A DNA stretch of 64,000 nucleotides, from assembly GCF_023159225.1 (NCBI RefSeq), contig NC_063166.1:75704575-75768574 (forward strand), written 5' to 3'. Shown here piece by piece: positions 11,683-23,889 of the stretch. This DNA is from Perognathus longimembris pacificus (lineage: Eukaryota > Chordata > Mammalia > Rodentia > Heteromyidae). A program made the translations under genes and the position numbers. Below the pieces are notes generated by a model that was given only the letters and a program-made list of their open reading frames with translations, was not told the DNA's origin and ran no database searches. Within the stretch, counting starts at the first letter, position 1, and every line of letters starts with the position of its first letter.

Positions 11683-13607
11683 GGGTGGAATAAAACCTTG
11701 ATCGGTTTTATTCTATGCTGTGCTATTTTTTCATTCTGAAAAATGCAGGTCCTGATCCTCCCCCCGCCGCCCCCCTCCGCCCCAATGCCTCATTTCTTTG
11801 GTTTAGAGTAGGTAGTCGCCTGTAACATCTGACCACAGGTAAGGTGGTGAATGGAAAAAAAAAAAAATGTGTGGCAATTTGGGGGATAAGATGCAAGTTT
11901 CAACTTTCTCTGATGGTTGAACAGCAAGTGTTGCACCTCCTGGCTTTTTTTCCCCCTGGACTCTGTCTTTAGACTCAAAGTAGCCAGCCTCACTCAACAC
12001 AGACTGTGGGAATCGGTTCGGCTCCTACTCCAGGAGGCCTTCCTCTGGGCTCAGATCTGGTCTCTCCCACCTCAGGCTTCCTTAGCCCCCCTCTGTCTAT
12101 CCCTGCCTAGCCCCCATAGCACAATTTTCTGTTAGACTCTCCGCTCTTCCGTTCCTTTCATTTCCAGGGGAGCGTGCTACTGACTTCTTGATCGTACAAG
12201 ACACGTTTACTGAATGAATGAATAATAGCTTGTAGTCGCAATAGCAATGAGCCTTTGTTGTGGGATCTCATTAATCTCATGAGGAATCTTGGGCAACAAC
12301 ACATTGGGGTAGGTCCACTTTACCAACAAGGAAATGAAGGCTCAGAGAGAGAGAGAATAATACCAGAAGACGGGGTCATAAGCCAGGGGCTGACCAGCTC
12401 CTTACTGCTTCTGATCCCAGGATCTTACTGGTCCACATTCCTCTCAGTGCTACCCCCGCTAGGGCAAAGGGCAAGTCCTTAACAAACCCTCAGGGGACCG
12501 GTGACAGGTTGATTAAAGAGACTTTCCGAAGCCATGGCCACATCTAATTTTGGAGTTACACTTCATGTGTGGCTTGGTCCAGAGACTCTGGGAGTTTCTA
12601 GGGCCTCTTGGGTACAGGGCCATGCCACCTGGGAGAAGTCGCGATCACTGGTTCATCAGGTCATCAGGACTCAAGAGCTGCTGGTCACCCCTGGGGTCAA
12701 ACCCATGGCCTGCAAAGCCTCGGTGACGTGGCTCATGCCCAATTCTAACTTACACTGTCACCTATATCCCGGGCATGTGTCCTGCCCCAGACTCTTCGCA
12801 TTGCCATACTTCCTACCTGAAAGTCTCTACCTCCTCTTCAGTCCTCCCTGTCCTTATCCAAATACCACCCTCTTCCCTCTCAGCTATTTCTCTTCCCAGA
12901 ACACAGGCAACTTCTGTAAGCTATATATCTGCTTGTTTTCTGGCTCCTTTCTGTCTTCTCCAATAGACTACTGAAGGGTCTCATCTTGCTCCCTGCTCCA
13001 GCCCCTAGAATGAATGGGGGTTTCTCCCTTTAAACATTCTGGGAGATCAACCCAGCAATACGGCCCCATGTCTCCGATCCAGACCCCTGCACACACCCAC
13101 ACCCCTTGGTTGAAGGGAGAGAAGAAGGAACAGAGGCGGTATTCAACACATGCCCACCACATACTACTCTGCATAGGTAATGGACACCTCACAAGCTCAC
13201 AAGCACTATGCCCATTTTATAGCTAGGGAAACTGAGGCGTGGACTCTGGTATCCCCATGATTCACACAAGTGTCACTATAAACATTTTGCAGAGCTGAGC
13301 TGCACAGGATTGGAGAGATTCAGCAAAGGGCTCAAGGTCACCGCATGAGTAAGTGGTAGAGGCAGAATTTGTCCCGAGCTCTCTCTACTTGGGCCCCGCC
13401 AGTCCTATCTAGCTCTCTCTATCCAGTCCCCCCCCCCAGTCCTATCTAGCTCTTCCCCAATATTTTGTTAACATCTGGACACATCTAAGAGCAGGGCCTC
13501 ACCCAGACATGAGCACGGTCTGCACCTCCTGTAGTCCTGTCCATCCTTCCTTCCTTCCAAGACCGCCTCAGCCAAGCATACCCTCTTCCCTGCTATTTTG
13601 TTCGTAA

Positions 13608-13638
13608 CGTGTGTGTGCATGCGCGCATGCGCGTGTGC
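13608..13638. repeat. Alternating purine-pyrimidine tract (Z-DNA prone)
   Basis: A 31-base strictly alternating tract, including the palindrome GCATGCGCGCATGC. A second similar tract lies at 13967-13992. Confidence 0.8.
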
Positions 13639-13671
13639 TTGTTTTCTATTTCTATTTTCTCCACTAGGAGA

Positions 13672-13795
13672 CTCTTGAGGTGCCTATCATCCCAGTACTT
13701 TGGAGGCTGAGGCAAGAGGATCAACAGTTTAAGGCTTGGACTACCTAGCAGGAGTATACATCAAGGAAAAAAAAAGAAAGAAAAAGTAGAAAGCG
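13672..13795 (+). repeat. B1 SINE monomer
   Basis: CTATCATCCCAGTACTTTGG, GAGGCTGAGGCAAGAGGATC and an A-rich tail. Confidence 0.75.
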
Positions 13796-13991
13796 GGCTT
13801 TTTCTGTAAATACAGCAGGCTTTGCAAGGCAACAGGCAAAACTAAGAATATTATATGGGGCTGTACATATAATTTACATGTCATTAAATATTGTTATTAT
13901 TATTCAAATAATTGAAAATGCAAAACCACTCTCAGTTCACAAACTGTATGAAATAGGAAATAAGCTACGTGTGCGCGCATGTGTGCATGCG

Positions 13992-14213
13992 CCCCTGGGC
14001 TTGAACTCAGGGATTGGGCGCTGTCCCTGAGCTTCTTTTGCTCAAGGCTAGTACTCTACCACTTGAGCCACCGCACCACTTCCATCTTTTTGTGGTTAAT
14101 TAGGGCCAAGAGTCTCATGGACTTTTCCTGCCTGGGCTGGCTTAGAACCATAATCCTCAGATCTCAACCTCCTGAGTAGTAGGATTGTAAGTGTGAGCCG
14201 TTGGCACCTAGCA
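13992..14213 (-). repeat. B1-Geo dimeric SINE
   Basis: Reversed Geo half with GGGCGCTGTCCCTGAGC, then the reversed B1-like head. Confidence 0.8.
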
Positions 14214-14254
14214 GTAAGCTACTTTTGACCCCTGATTAAAACCAATACTTTTAT

Positions 14255-14445
14255 ATTTTCCTCCTTCCTCTTTCTTTCCCTCTCTCTTTCCCTCCCTCCC
14301 TCCTCTTCTTTTTCCCTTCCTTCCTAGGCCAGTTCTCACTATGTTGTCCAGGCTGGTCTTCAATTTCTGGACCCAATTGATCCTCCTGTCTCCACCTCCC
14401 CAGGAGCTGAGACTATAGACACGCGCCACCATGCCAGCAAAGCAG
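14255..14445 (-). repeat. B1 SINE monomer with polypyrimidine tract
   Basis: CT-rich tract (14255-14325) followed by a reversed B1 (TATGTTGTCCAGGCTGGTCT to GCGCCACCATGCC). Confidence 0.75.
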
Positions 14446-15084
14446 TATTTTCAAAACTTTAACACATGTAAAACTTTGCCTGATGATCTTATTAAAAACA
14501 GTTCTCAGGGCCTGCACTCCGAGAGTGCCTCAGAAGGTGCGGGTGGCACTACTGCATCTACACTTCTGCCCAAGTGACGGCTGATCCCCAATGCCACCTA
14601 CCACCCTTTGTTCCAAAAGCTCCCCCACTTTATGGATGGGGACACTGAAGCGCGGAGAAGGACTGTGTCAGGTCCAACCCAGCAGAAGAGGCAATGGTAT
14701 CTACACTGGCAATTCCCAGGACCATTTGCCACAGAAAACAGCTCTATGTTTTCATAACCCACAGTCTCGCTCAAGCTTCTGAGCCTCCATAGGAAGTCCT
14801 CCCTCTGCCCCATGACCCCCGGCTTCCCCTCTCACAAGCATGATTTTCCCACCAAAGGCACAGCTCATCGGTCACGTCCTCTTATGCCCTTCCTGTCTTC
14901 TTCAAACTTGCCTGCTCTGGTCTGCCTCAGTTCTCTCTACCCATCTGCCTGGCATTATCTGCTTTCTGACCTTCGAAGCCAGGGACTGCATGTCTAACTC
15001 TGTGTGAAGCCAGGCAACTAGGAGAGGGTCCCACTGAAGTATGTCTGGAGTGAAAGAAGCATGGTGAGCAGGTGGCTGCCTGGG

Positions 15085-15240
15085 TAGGCTGGTGGGCAAG
15101 TGAGTGGATGGATGAGTGCACCGATGGTTGGATGGAGGAGTGGGTGAGTGAATGGGTGGATGGATGAGGGAGTGAGTGAATGGGCGCGTGGATGAATGAC
15201 TGGATGGATGGATGGACAGATGGGTGGGTAGATGGGTGAA
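15085..15240 (+). repeat. Degenerate TGGA/TGGG minisatellite
   Basis: About 150 bases of diverged GGATGGATGAGTG-type units in JPH2 intron 1, about 350 bases from the exon 1 donor. Confidence 0.85.
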
Positions 15241-15353
15241 CAAATGCAAGAGCACTCTTCATGATCTATTGCTTGAAAATAATTCAAGTTGAGACCGGAT
15301 CTGAAATCCGCCAGGGCACATTAGTACCTAGTCCGCAGCTGTTTCTATGCCTA

Positions 15354-16100
<747 letters not shown>

Positions 16101-17189
16101 TCAGTGCAGGCAGAGAGAGCCCGGCAGCCAGGCGCGCACGGGGGGCGCTGGTGGGTGCCATGCCTAGGGGGGGCCCCCCTCAGTCAGCCCGGGGAAGGCT
16201 GCAACTCGGGAGGGGAGCTAGCCAGGAAGACTCCAAGTCCCCACCAAGCGTCCCGAGCCTGGCTTCCATGGGGCCCAAGTGGGGGGAAACCAGCGGGAAC
16301 CCGTTAAGAAGCACAGTGCAGTGGGCAGGGGACGGGGGGGACGGGGGGACGGGGGGGGTCCTCGGGGCGCTTCGAGGGGGGTCCCGTCCCTGGGCAGCAG
16401 CCCCCTGCCAAGGCCGGATTCCTGCGCGGGCCCCTGGGTTCCCCCCGGGTGGGTGTGGGTGTGCGGCTGCGAGCTCCCGCCGCCCCGCCCCTTCCCAGCC
16501 CGGCCTTCCTCCCGGGACAGAAAGGTCAGTGTTGCCCTAACAAGGCCATTGGATCTCACAGGCGGCTCCCAAAATAACCCCCTGGCCGGCCCAGCCTCCT
16601 CCCGAGCGGGAGGGAGGGGGTCTCAAGCCCCGCGGCCTGCCGTGGCTGCACACCCAGGCAGCTGGAGGGCGGGCAGGCGGGGGGGTGGGGGGGGTGGGGG
16701 GTGGTTCTGGTGACAGAGTCTAGAAGGTTCTGCAAAGCAGGGTCCCAGGGCTTATGCATAACTCCAGGTCCCCTCCAGCCCAGGGCAAAAAAGCACGAGT
16801 CCACTCCTGCCTCCACCCACGGCCCGGCCAGCTTCTTCCTCCTGGGAGAGGGGAGCTGCCCTCCCCACTCGAAAACAGAGGTGGGTGGGAAGGGAGTGAG
16901 GTGCCCTCGGAAATACGATTTCCCTCTCCAAGCTCTCTTTTGCCCTAGTGTCCTGAGAGCCCACGAGGGCAGACTTCTGAAGGCGCTGAGGGCAGGGTCA
17001 AGAGCCAAGGGCCTGAGCGTGTTCCAGAACGCAGGTTCCCACCAAGCTCCAGGAGGGAGAACAAATAAATCCCACGAGAAGAAAGATGCTGTGGTCAGAG
17101 CGGCTGGGCGCAAACCCCAAGCCAGCCCAGGAGAAACAGGAGAAGAGGATAGTTATGGGAAAGGTAAAACCCACTGGGACTATGAAACT

Positions 17190-17265
17190 GTGTGTGTGTG
17201 TGTGTGCATGTGTGCACACATGCGTGGGTACATGCACATACACCCATGCGCATGCACAGGCACTA
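17190..17265 (+). repeat. GT/CA-rich microsatellite
   Basis: (TG)n at 17190-17205, then mixed CATG/CACA units. Confidence 0.8.
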
Positions 17266-18000
17266 CAACATTAAATTATCATCTAACTTCAAACGCATCT
17301 GACGTATTTGCAAATTCCATGATGACTCTTAGATTGACTGCAGGAGTTTCATTCTTGTTCCAGAAATGGGTAGAAAATGTTCCTTTGCTGACAACCGGTT
17401 CCTATGACTTATTTTCATCATATGCACAACCTCTGACCTTAAAAAGGGCCCTGCCATTGTTTAAATTCCAGCACAGGGTGAAACATTGGCCTGGAAGCAA
17501 ATAGCAGTGGACAAAGATGGTCCTGTGGGCAGGTGGCTCACCCCTGGCTAGGCAGACCCACTAGCAGCCTGCTCAGGCCACGTGACCGCTAAGAACAGAC
17601 CCACACCGCTTCCAGGGAATTCCGCCTTGCCATTCTCCCAGAGGCCTTGCAGGATCCTGTCTTTCCAGGTCTGCTGTCCAGGAAAGAAGGAAGATGGGTT
17701 GCAAGGGAAGGGAGTGTGAGCCGCCCCACCCCATATCCACCCCATATCCTCCATAGTTCAGTGGTGAATCTCTGTGCTCCTGATCAGGCTTAGATGTGTC
17801 ACTGTCATCTGCTCCATCGCATAAATGTTCACCCACAGAAGCCCCTGTGATGAGCGAGCACACAGAAGAGTCACCTAGAAAAGGGGAAGACATAAACCAA
17901 CCCCAGAGTCCTGCCCACACCTGCAGAAATAAATCTTACTGGGAGAAGACTTAGGCTGGACAAATCTGACTTTTATCCCTTGTTAAAAATCACCACAAGC

Positions 18001-18720
18001 GGGGCTGGGGATATAGCCTAGTGGCAAGAGTGCCTGCCTCGGTATACCCGAGGCCCTAGGTTCGATTCCCCAGCACCACATATACAGAAAATGGCCAGAA
18101 GCGGCGCTGTGGCTCAAGTGGCAGAGTGCTAGCCTTGAGCGGGAAGAAGCCAGGGACAGTGCTTAGGCCCTGAGTCCAAGGCCCAGGACTGGCCAAAAAA
18201 AAAAAAAAAAAGCAAAAAAAAAAAAAAAATCACCACAAGGGCTGGGAAGGTGGCTTTGTAGTAGAGCGTTTGCCTAGCCTGCATGAAGCTTGTGTTCGAT
18301 TCCTCCACACCACATAAACAGAAAAAGCTGGAAGTGGCGCTGTAGCTCAAGTGGTAGAGTGCTGCTAGTCTTGACCAAGAGAAGCTCAGGGACAGTGCCC
18401 AGGCCCTGAGTTCAAGCCCCAGGACTGGCAAAAAATTAAATAAAAACAAATCACTACAAGTCAGGCACCAGTGACTCATACCTATAATCGTAGCTACTTG
18501 GGAGGTTGAGATCTGAGGACCAAGGTTCAAAGTCAGCTGGGGCAAGAAAATCCATGAGACTCTTATCTATAATTAAATGTCAAAAAAATGGAAGTGGCAC
18601 TGTGGCTCAAGTGGTAGAGCACTAGCCCTGAGCAAAAATTACTCAGGGACAGTGTCCAGACCCTGAGTTCAAGCCCCAGGATCAACACCAAAAATAAAAT
18701 AAAATGAAAATAAAAAACTA
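18001..18720 (+). repeat. Three SINEs inserted serially at one target
   Basis: IDL-Geo young (18001-18200), IDL-Geo older (18240-18435) and B1-Geo (18461-18690), all on the plus strand. The same target-like word ATCACCACAAG, or a variant ending ACTACAAG, precedes each element and follows the last (about 17989, 18229, 18450 and 18715). Confidence 0.88.
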
Positions 18721-19556
18721 CAAGTTTTCAAATGACCAGGTCGTTTCTTAGTAATGTTCTAAGTTCATGACTATAAAATTGTTAGTTTGGGAATTCGACA
18801 TGTTCAGATCCCAGGTCTGCTCCTCACCAGCTGAGCAACCTTGAACCCACTGTTTATTTTATATCACAAAGTCTCTGTCCCTACATCAGAGGATTATCTA
18901 ATCAAAGGCGATGGTTATCTACCTTATTTGGATGAGAAGTACACACGTTTGTACTTTTTTATAAAAAAGGATCAAATGCATGAAACTGTTACCACTATTA
19001 GTCTCATATACAATTGTTTCTCAACATCTGAAATACTATTTATTGAAATGAATTCTAGGAAATGGAAACATAAGTTTTTATTCTTATTGTTGGTGAAGGT
19101 GTTTGTTTTTGCCTTGGGTTTGTTTTTGTTTTTTTTTACAGGGAGGGCAAAAGGGGAGACACAGAAAGGGAGGAAGGATGAACAAATGCAATCACAGTAT
19201 TCAGTATATACAATGTGGAAAATGGCCTATTAAATCTGTGGGCAAGGAGAGGAGGGGAAAACTAGGGAAAGCAGAGGAGTGACATTATTCAAGAAAAGAA
19301 ATCACTTATTACCTGACTTATGAAGTGGTAGCCCCTCTGTACAACACCTTAATAATAACAATACATCTTTAAAAATTGCTTCTTAAACTATCTTCCAAAG
19401 TGGACTAAACATGAAATACAATTGCATTGAAGCACTTCTCTTCCCAACACAGGTTCACCCAACATTGCCTTATGGTTGTTCATTTTATTAACTGATAAAT
19501 CATGTCACTGGTGAAAGGACACTTTGATTTTGCCGAAATAGGCAAAATTCATATTA

Positions 19557-19566
19557 CCAAATTTGG
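19557..19566. promoter_or_regulatory. Perfect CArG box upstream of JPH2
   Basis: The sequence CCAAATTTGG fits the serum response factor consensus CC(A/T)6GG exactly and is palindromic. It lies in unrepeated sequence about 3.6 kb upstream of the JPH2 start codon. A MEF2-like CTATTTATTG (one mismatch to YTAWWWWTAR) lies at 19036-19045. Both factors drive muscle genes, so a distal JPH2 element is plausible, but a 10-bp site can occur by chance. Confidence 0.4.
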
Positions 19567-20257
19567 CACTGTCCCTACCTGCCCAGTGCTGAGCTTCCTG
19601 GCCAAGAAAGACATCAACATTAAGTCTTTCCCTATTTAGTTCTGTGCTTTCAAGGAAAGGGCGGCCTCTGGTGGCCACACACATTACAACAGACTTTTCC
19701 TAAGCCGTTTTTCATTTCCTGGCCTTGTTCTGGTGAGAGGCATTCTCTTGGTCCATTACCTCCTCCACTTGTCAAGCTGGGAGTCCAGGGAAGAGTTAAG
19801 GGGAAATTCCGGGACAGAGAGGAGATTGCACCCAGAGGTGTGCTTGAGGTGTGAGCCTCCCCAAAAGCTTAGCCAAGGAAGCCTTCCTTTCCCAGAGACT
19901 TGTCCAGACAGGCGTTGGACTGGGTCACCTGCACAGGGGAGCACCCCCACCTCCTCACACCCCCAACCACCTGTCCTTTGAAGTGAGGACTATCTTTCCA
20001 AAAAGCACAGGAATTCCTTCGGTTAGACCTTGCTTTCCCTGTGTGTTTCCACTGCACACAGTAGACCTCTCTTTTTCATCTTATGCAAGTGAAGCAGCGA
20101 GACGCCTTTCTTGAAATGCTTTCCTGTTAAACTTCTAGAACCCCTCTCTTTTGGCTCCACTCCTCATTCTCTGAGCTTTGCGCCTTGGGAACATCTCCAG
20201 AGCAGGAGTTCTACACTTGCCATACCTCCACTCCTCTTCACTTTCCTAATTTTTCAA

Positions 20258-20450
20258 AAAGGTTCTTACTTTGTGTCTAGGTTGGCCTGGACTGCCAACC
20301 CCCTGCGTATGCTTCCCCTCTAGCTAGTATGACAGGCTCCACAACATGCCTAGCTCTTTGTTGTTGTTTTGGTTGAGATGAGCATCTCTTAAACTTTGAT
20401 CCTCGCACAATCTGCCTCCTAGACTAGCTAAGATGACAAATTCAAGCCAC
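20258..20450 (-). repeat. Degenerate B1 fragments
   Basis: Two diverged reversed B1-like pieces (GTCTAGGTTGGCCTGGACTG; TTTGATCCTCGCACAATCTG). Confidence 0.45.
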
Positions 20451-20876
20451 CAGCCTTTTGTCTTGTTTTTTGAGATTATGGGGGGGGGGGGAGGGTGTCT
20501 GACAATGTTGTCCTAGCTGGCCCAAAAGCTTCTTCTTTAGCTCAGCTCCTCTGGTTTCTTTATCCACTGCCTAGGGTTCTCTGGTCTCATGGTTTTAAAA
20601 AAACATCCGTGTATGGATGGCTCCTAAATTTGTTTCCCCAGTCTGTGCTTCAAACTTCAGTCATTATCCAGCCACATATTCATCATCTTCACATCCCCAT
20701 AAGCATTTCAGATTGACAGGGACAAACCCAAACTCTCGATTCCCCTCCCAAATCTTCATCAACGGCTCCCAAGTTCTCAAAAGCATTGAGGTCATCCTTG
20801 ATCTTAGTTTCCTCACACCCTATACGCAATCTACCAGCAAATCCCTTCACCTCTACCTTCAAAATCATTCCCAGAG

Positions 20877-21027
20877 GGCTGGGAATATGGCCTAGTGGCA
20901 AAAGTGCTTGCCTCCTATACATGAAGCCCTGGGTTCGATTCCCCAGCACTACATATATAGAAAACGGCCAGAAGTGGCGCTGTGGCTCAAGTGGCAGAGG
21001 GCTAGCCTTGAGCAAAAAAAAAAAAAT
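20877..21027 (+). repeat. IDL-Geo SINE with short right half
   Basis: Ends early at CCTTGAGCAAAAA. It is flanked by AAAATCATTCCCAG and AAAATCATTTCCAG, so it inserted in this short form. Confidence 0.9.
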
Positions 21028-21159
21028 CATTTCCAGAACTCATTCCATGTCCTGGACCACTAAGTATCCAAAGCCACTGCCTGGCTCACTGCAAGCCCAA
21101 CACAGTCCTCTTGCCTCAGCTCAGCAGCTAGTGCCCTTTTAAAAGGTTAAGCCTCAGAA

Positions 21160-21255
21160 TGGGGTGTGGTAGTGCTCACCTGTAATACCAGTTTGGGGGA
21201 GACTGAGGCAGGATTGCGAATCCAAGATTGGTCTGGGTTATATTCTAAAAAGAAG
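21160..21255 (+). repeat. B1 SINE fragment
   Basis: TGTGGTAGTGCTCACCTGTA and ACTGAGGCAGGATTGCG are B1-like; another reversed piece is at 21870-21955. Confidence 0.6.
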
Positions 21256-21439
21256 TCTCATGATGCCTCTCTCGTCTGGCCATCCTCCAAGTGGCCCCCA
21301 CGCCACTGAAGGTCAAAGCCTTTGCCACAGCCCACAAGGCCCTCCACCAGGGTCCCAGCTCAGGCCTTGGTCACCTGGCTCAGGCGCAGGTGTTCTGGTT
21401 CCTTCTGTCCAGGTCTCCACAGCGCTCATGTCTTATTTC

Positions 21440-21660
21440 CTTCATGTTTCTCCCCAAACATCACTTTATCACAGAGCCTTCTCCAATTGTCCAACATAAT
21501 GCAGTTCTTCCAGGCTCCTAATCCTTTCCCTCTCCATCATTTAGAGGGCTCATCATCTTCTCCACCAAGAACAGGGTGTTGTTCTGCCCACTGCCCTGGT
21601 CCCAGCACCTAGTGCCATCACCTGCTGTGTCGCACTCAACAAATATCTGAATGGGTGTTT
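21440..21660 (+). repeat. L2 LINE 3' fragment
   Basis: CACAGAGCCTTCTCCAATTG, CCCAGCACCTAGTGCCATC and CTCAACAAATATCTGAATGG match the L2 3' end pattern. Confidence 0.6.
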
Positions 21661-22454
21661 GGAGATCCGTGAACTTGAGAAGTCATTCTTCAGAGCACGA
21701 GAGTACTTTTCAACAAGCCCGTGGATGACCGAACCCACCTCCCAGGATACATCAGGGAAGTAAATCTGTTGTCACATTCAAAAACACAAAGTCAAATGTT
21801 CTCGCGAGGGACACCCATATTGAAGTGAGCCCAAGTGAGTTTACAATTCATTCCCCACTCGTTTTTGCTTTTTGACATCTTGTTGTCCTCAAACCATCTT
21901 CCCACTTCAGTCTCCCAAGCACTGAGATTACAAATGCGCACCACCACACTGAGCAAGACAAGACATTTTGAGAGAGACTTTGACTGTTATTCCTAACTTA
22001 CAACTGATTCCACAAAGTCGAAATGCCTGAGCTTCATTTAAGTTGGATTTGAGCAGTTACAAGATCATGGGAAACTTGTCCCTTTATAAAAAAGAACTTA
22101 AAGGGCTTAGGAGACAATGTTGTTTTATCAGAAGTAGATATATTTATATATTTAATATATTAAAGACAGGCAAACAACCGTGGTGGTGTGGGCAGGGTGG
22201 GACCTTGACAAGGCAACACTGCCGTGGCCTTTTTGCATTGTTCTCCACCGTGGCCTGGAGGCCCTGCTCCTCTCAGGAACCTGAGAGCAAACAGTTCTCC
22301 TGGCACTAAGCCCGTGTCTGCTCTTCCTCACAAGTAAGTGTTCACTGCATGTAATTTGTGATGTCCTGAATGAATGCAGGAGCAGAAATGCGGTTCTGTC
22401 TTCTAAGAAGTCAAACAGCAAAGAGATTTACAAAATTATAAAATGATGCCGTGG

Positions 22455-22551
22455 TGTGTGTGTGTGTGTGTGTGTGTGCGTGTGAAATTGAAGTACATTG
22501 CAGGCATGTATGAAATGTCACAGTAACCCCTTCCTTAGCTAATGTATATTA

Positions 22552-22582
<31 letters not shown>
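22455..22582 (+). repeat. TG and CA microsatellites
   Basis: (TG)n at 22456-22481 and (CA)n at 22553-22581, complementary to each other and about 70 bases apart. Confidence 0.9.
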
Positions 22583-22583
<1 letters not shown>

Positions 22584-22798
22584 ATAATAACTTCTCTTCC
22601 AGAAAGGCTAGTTTGAAACGGGTCCATTATTTTAAATTATTTTTAACCTTTAATTTCTAATACGTAAATATTGAGCTAGAATCCACATAAGCCCAATTTC
22701 CTTGAGGTCCCGAGTTTCTAAAATAAAAAGCTCAAGTACTGACACATATGTACAACAAAGTTCACTGTTACCATTATTTTAAAAAAGAACTAGTTTAG

Positions 22799-22970
22799 GG
22801 ACTGGAGATGTGGCTTAGTGGTAGAGTACCTGGTCTAGCATGCATGAAGCCCTGGGTTTGATTCCTCAGCACCCGTAATCTTAGCACTTGGGAGGCTGAG
22901 GGAGGAAAATAATTTCAACACAAGCCTAGACAACAGTGAGACTTTGGATCAAATCAAAGAAAAACAAAAA
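22799..22970 (+). repeat. ID-B1 chimeric SINE
   Basis: An ID-like head (GGGACTGGAGATGTGGCTTAG to GATTCCTCAGCACC) runs without a tail into a B1 body starting CGTAATCTTAGCACTTGGG. Confidence 0.7.
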
Positions 22971-23368
22971 TGGCAACTCAAGACTGTGGTAGCAATTTGT
23001 TTTCTTGCTCTAACCACACTTCCAGATGTTAATAAATCCTTACTAAGCTAGAAATTAGCAGTGATCTATAACTTCAGATTCAGGACTCTTCTAATAAACA
23101 CACTTCTTACCTCTCCCAAGTATAAATCACTCATTCATGAGGCCCAGACCCTACTGTCATCAATCAACTGTACAGTCTATTCAATGTTTTATTGAATAAC
23201 TTATTTTATCAACTAGAGGACATTGTTAACATGGCCATACTCAGTAAATTTAGCATACAATAGTCTGAAAATGTCAACTATATAACACTAAAAAATCATT
23301 TTGTAATCACTTGAAAAAGATAAGGGACTGATTCTCCAGATGAAATTTTTGTGGGTTTTTGTTGTTTT

Positions 23369-23578
23369 CTTGGCCAGTCCTGGGGCTTGGACTCAGGGCC
23401 TGAGCACTGTCCCTGGTTTTTTGTTTGTTTGTTTGTTTTTTGCTCAAGGCTAGCACTCAGCCACTTGAGCCACAGTGCCACTTCTGGCCATTTTCTGTAT
23501 ATGTGGGGCTGGGGAATTGAACCCAGGGCTTCATGTATAGGAGGCAAGCACTCTTGCCACTAGGCCATATCCCCAGCT
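23369..23578 (-). repeat. IDL-Geo SINE
   Basis: Reversed copy, with a TTTG expansion in the right half, ending CATATCCCCAGCT. Confidence 0.9.
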
Positions 23579-23584
23579 GTGGGT

Positions 23585-23797
23585 TTTTTTTTTTTTTTTT
23601 TGGCCAGTCCTGGGCCTTGGACTCAGGGCCTGAGCACTGTCCCTGGCTTCTTCCCGCTCAAGGCTAGCACTCTGCCACTTGAGCCACAGCGCCACTTCTG
23701 GCCGTTTTTTCTGTATATGTGGTGCCGGGGAATCGAACCTAGGGCCTCGTGTATCCGAGACAGGCACTCTTGCCACTGGGCTATATCCCCAGCCCCC
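23585..23797 (-). repeat. IDL-Geo SINE (young subfamily)
   Basis: Reversed copy starting at a T run and GGCCAGTCCTGGGCC and ending CTATATCCCCAGCCC. Confidence 0.92.
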
Positions 23798-23889
23798 CCC
23801 CTTTTTTTTTTAAACTCAATTTTGGAGAGAATTTTGGGATGGCAGGCCAGAAATGTATTAGAATATACCATGTACAAAATTCTCTTGTA

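Noticed and set aside
15085..15240. CRISPR-like spaced repeats
   Set aside because: The units are degenerate, contiguous 4-12-base repeats with no spacers, in a mammalian intron.
14902..15287. His/Pro/Ser-rich minus-strand frames (HPSTHPS repeats)
   Set aside because: Translations of the TGGA minisatellite in three frames.
16701..17504. 267-codon plus-strand frame
   Set aside because: Runs through a GT microsatellite, has no known domain and looks like chance in GC-rich DNA.
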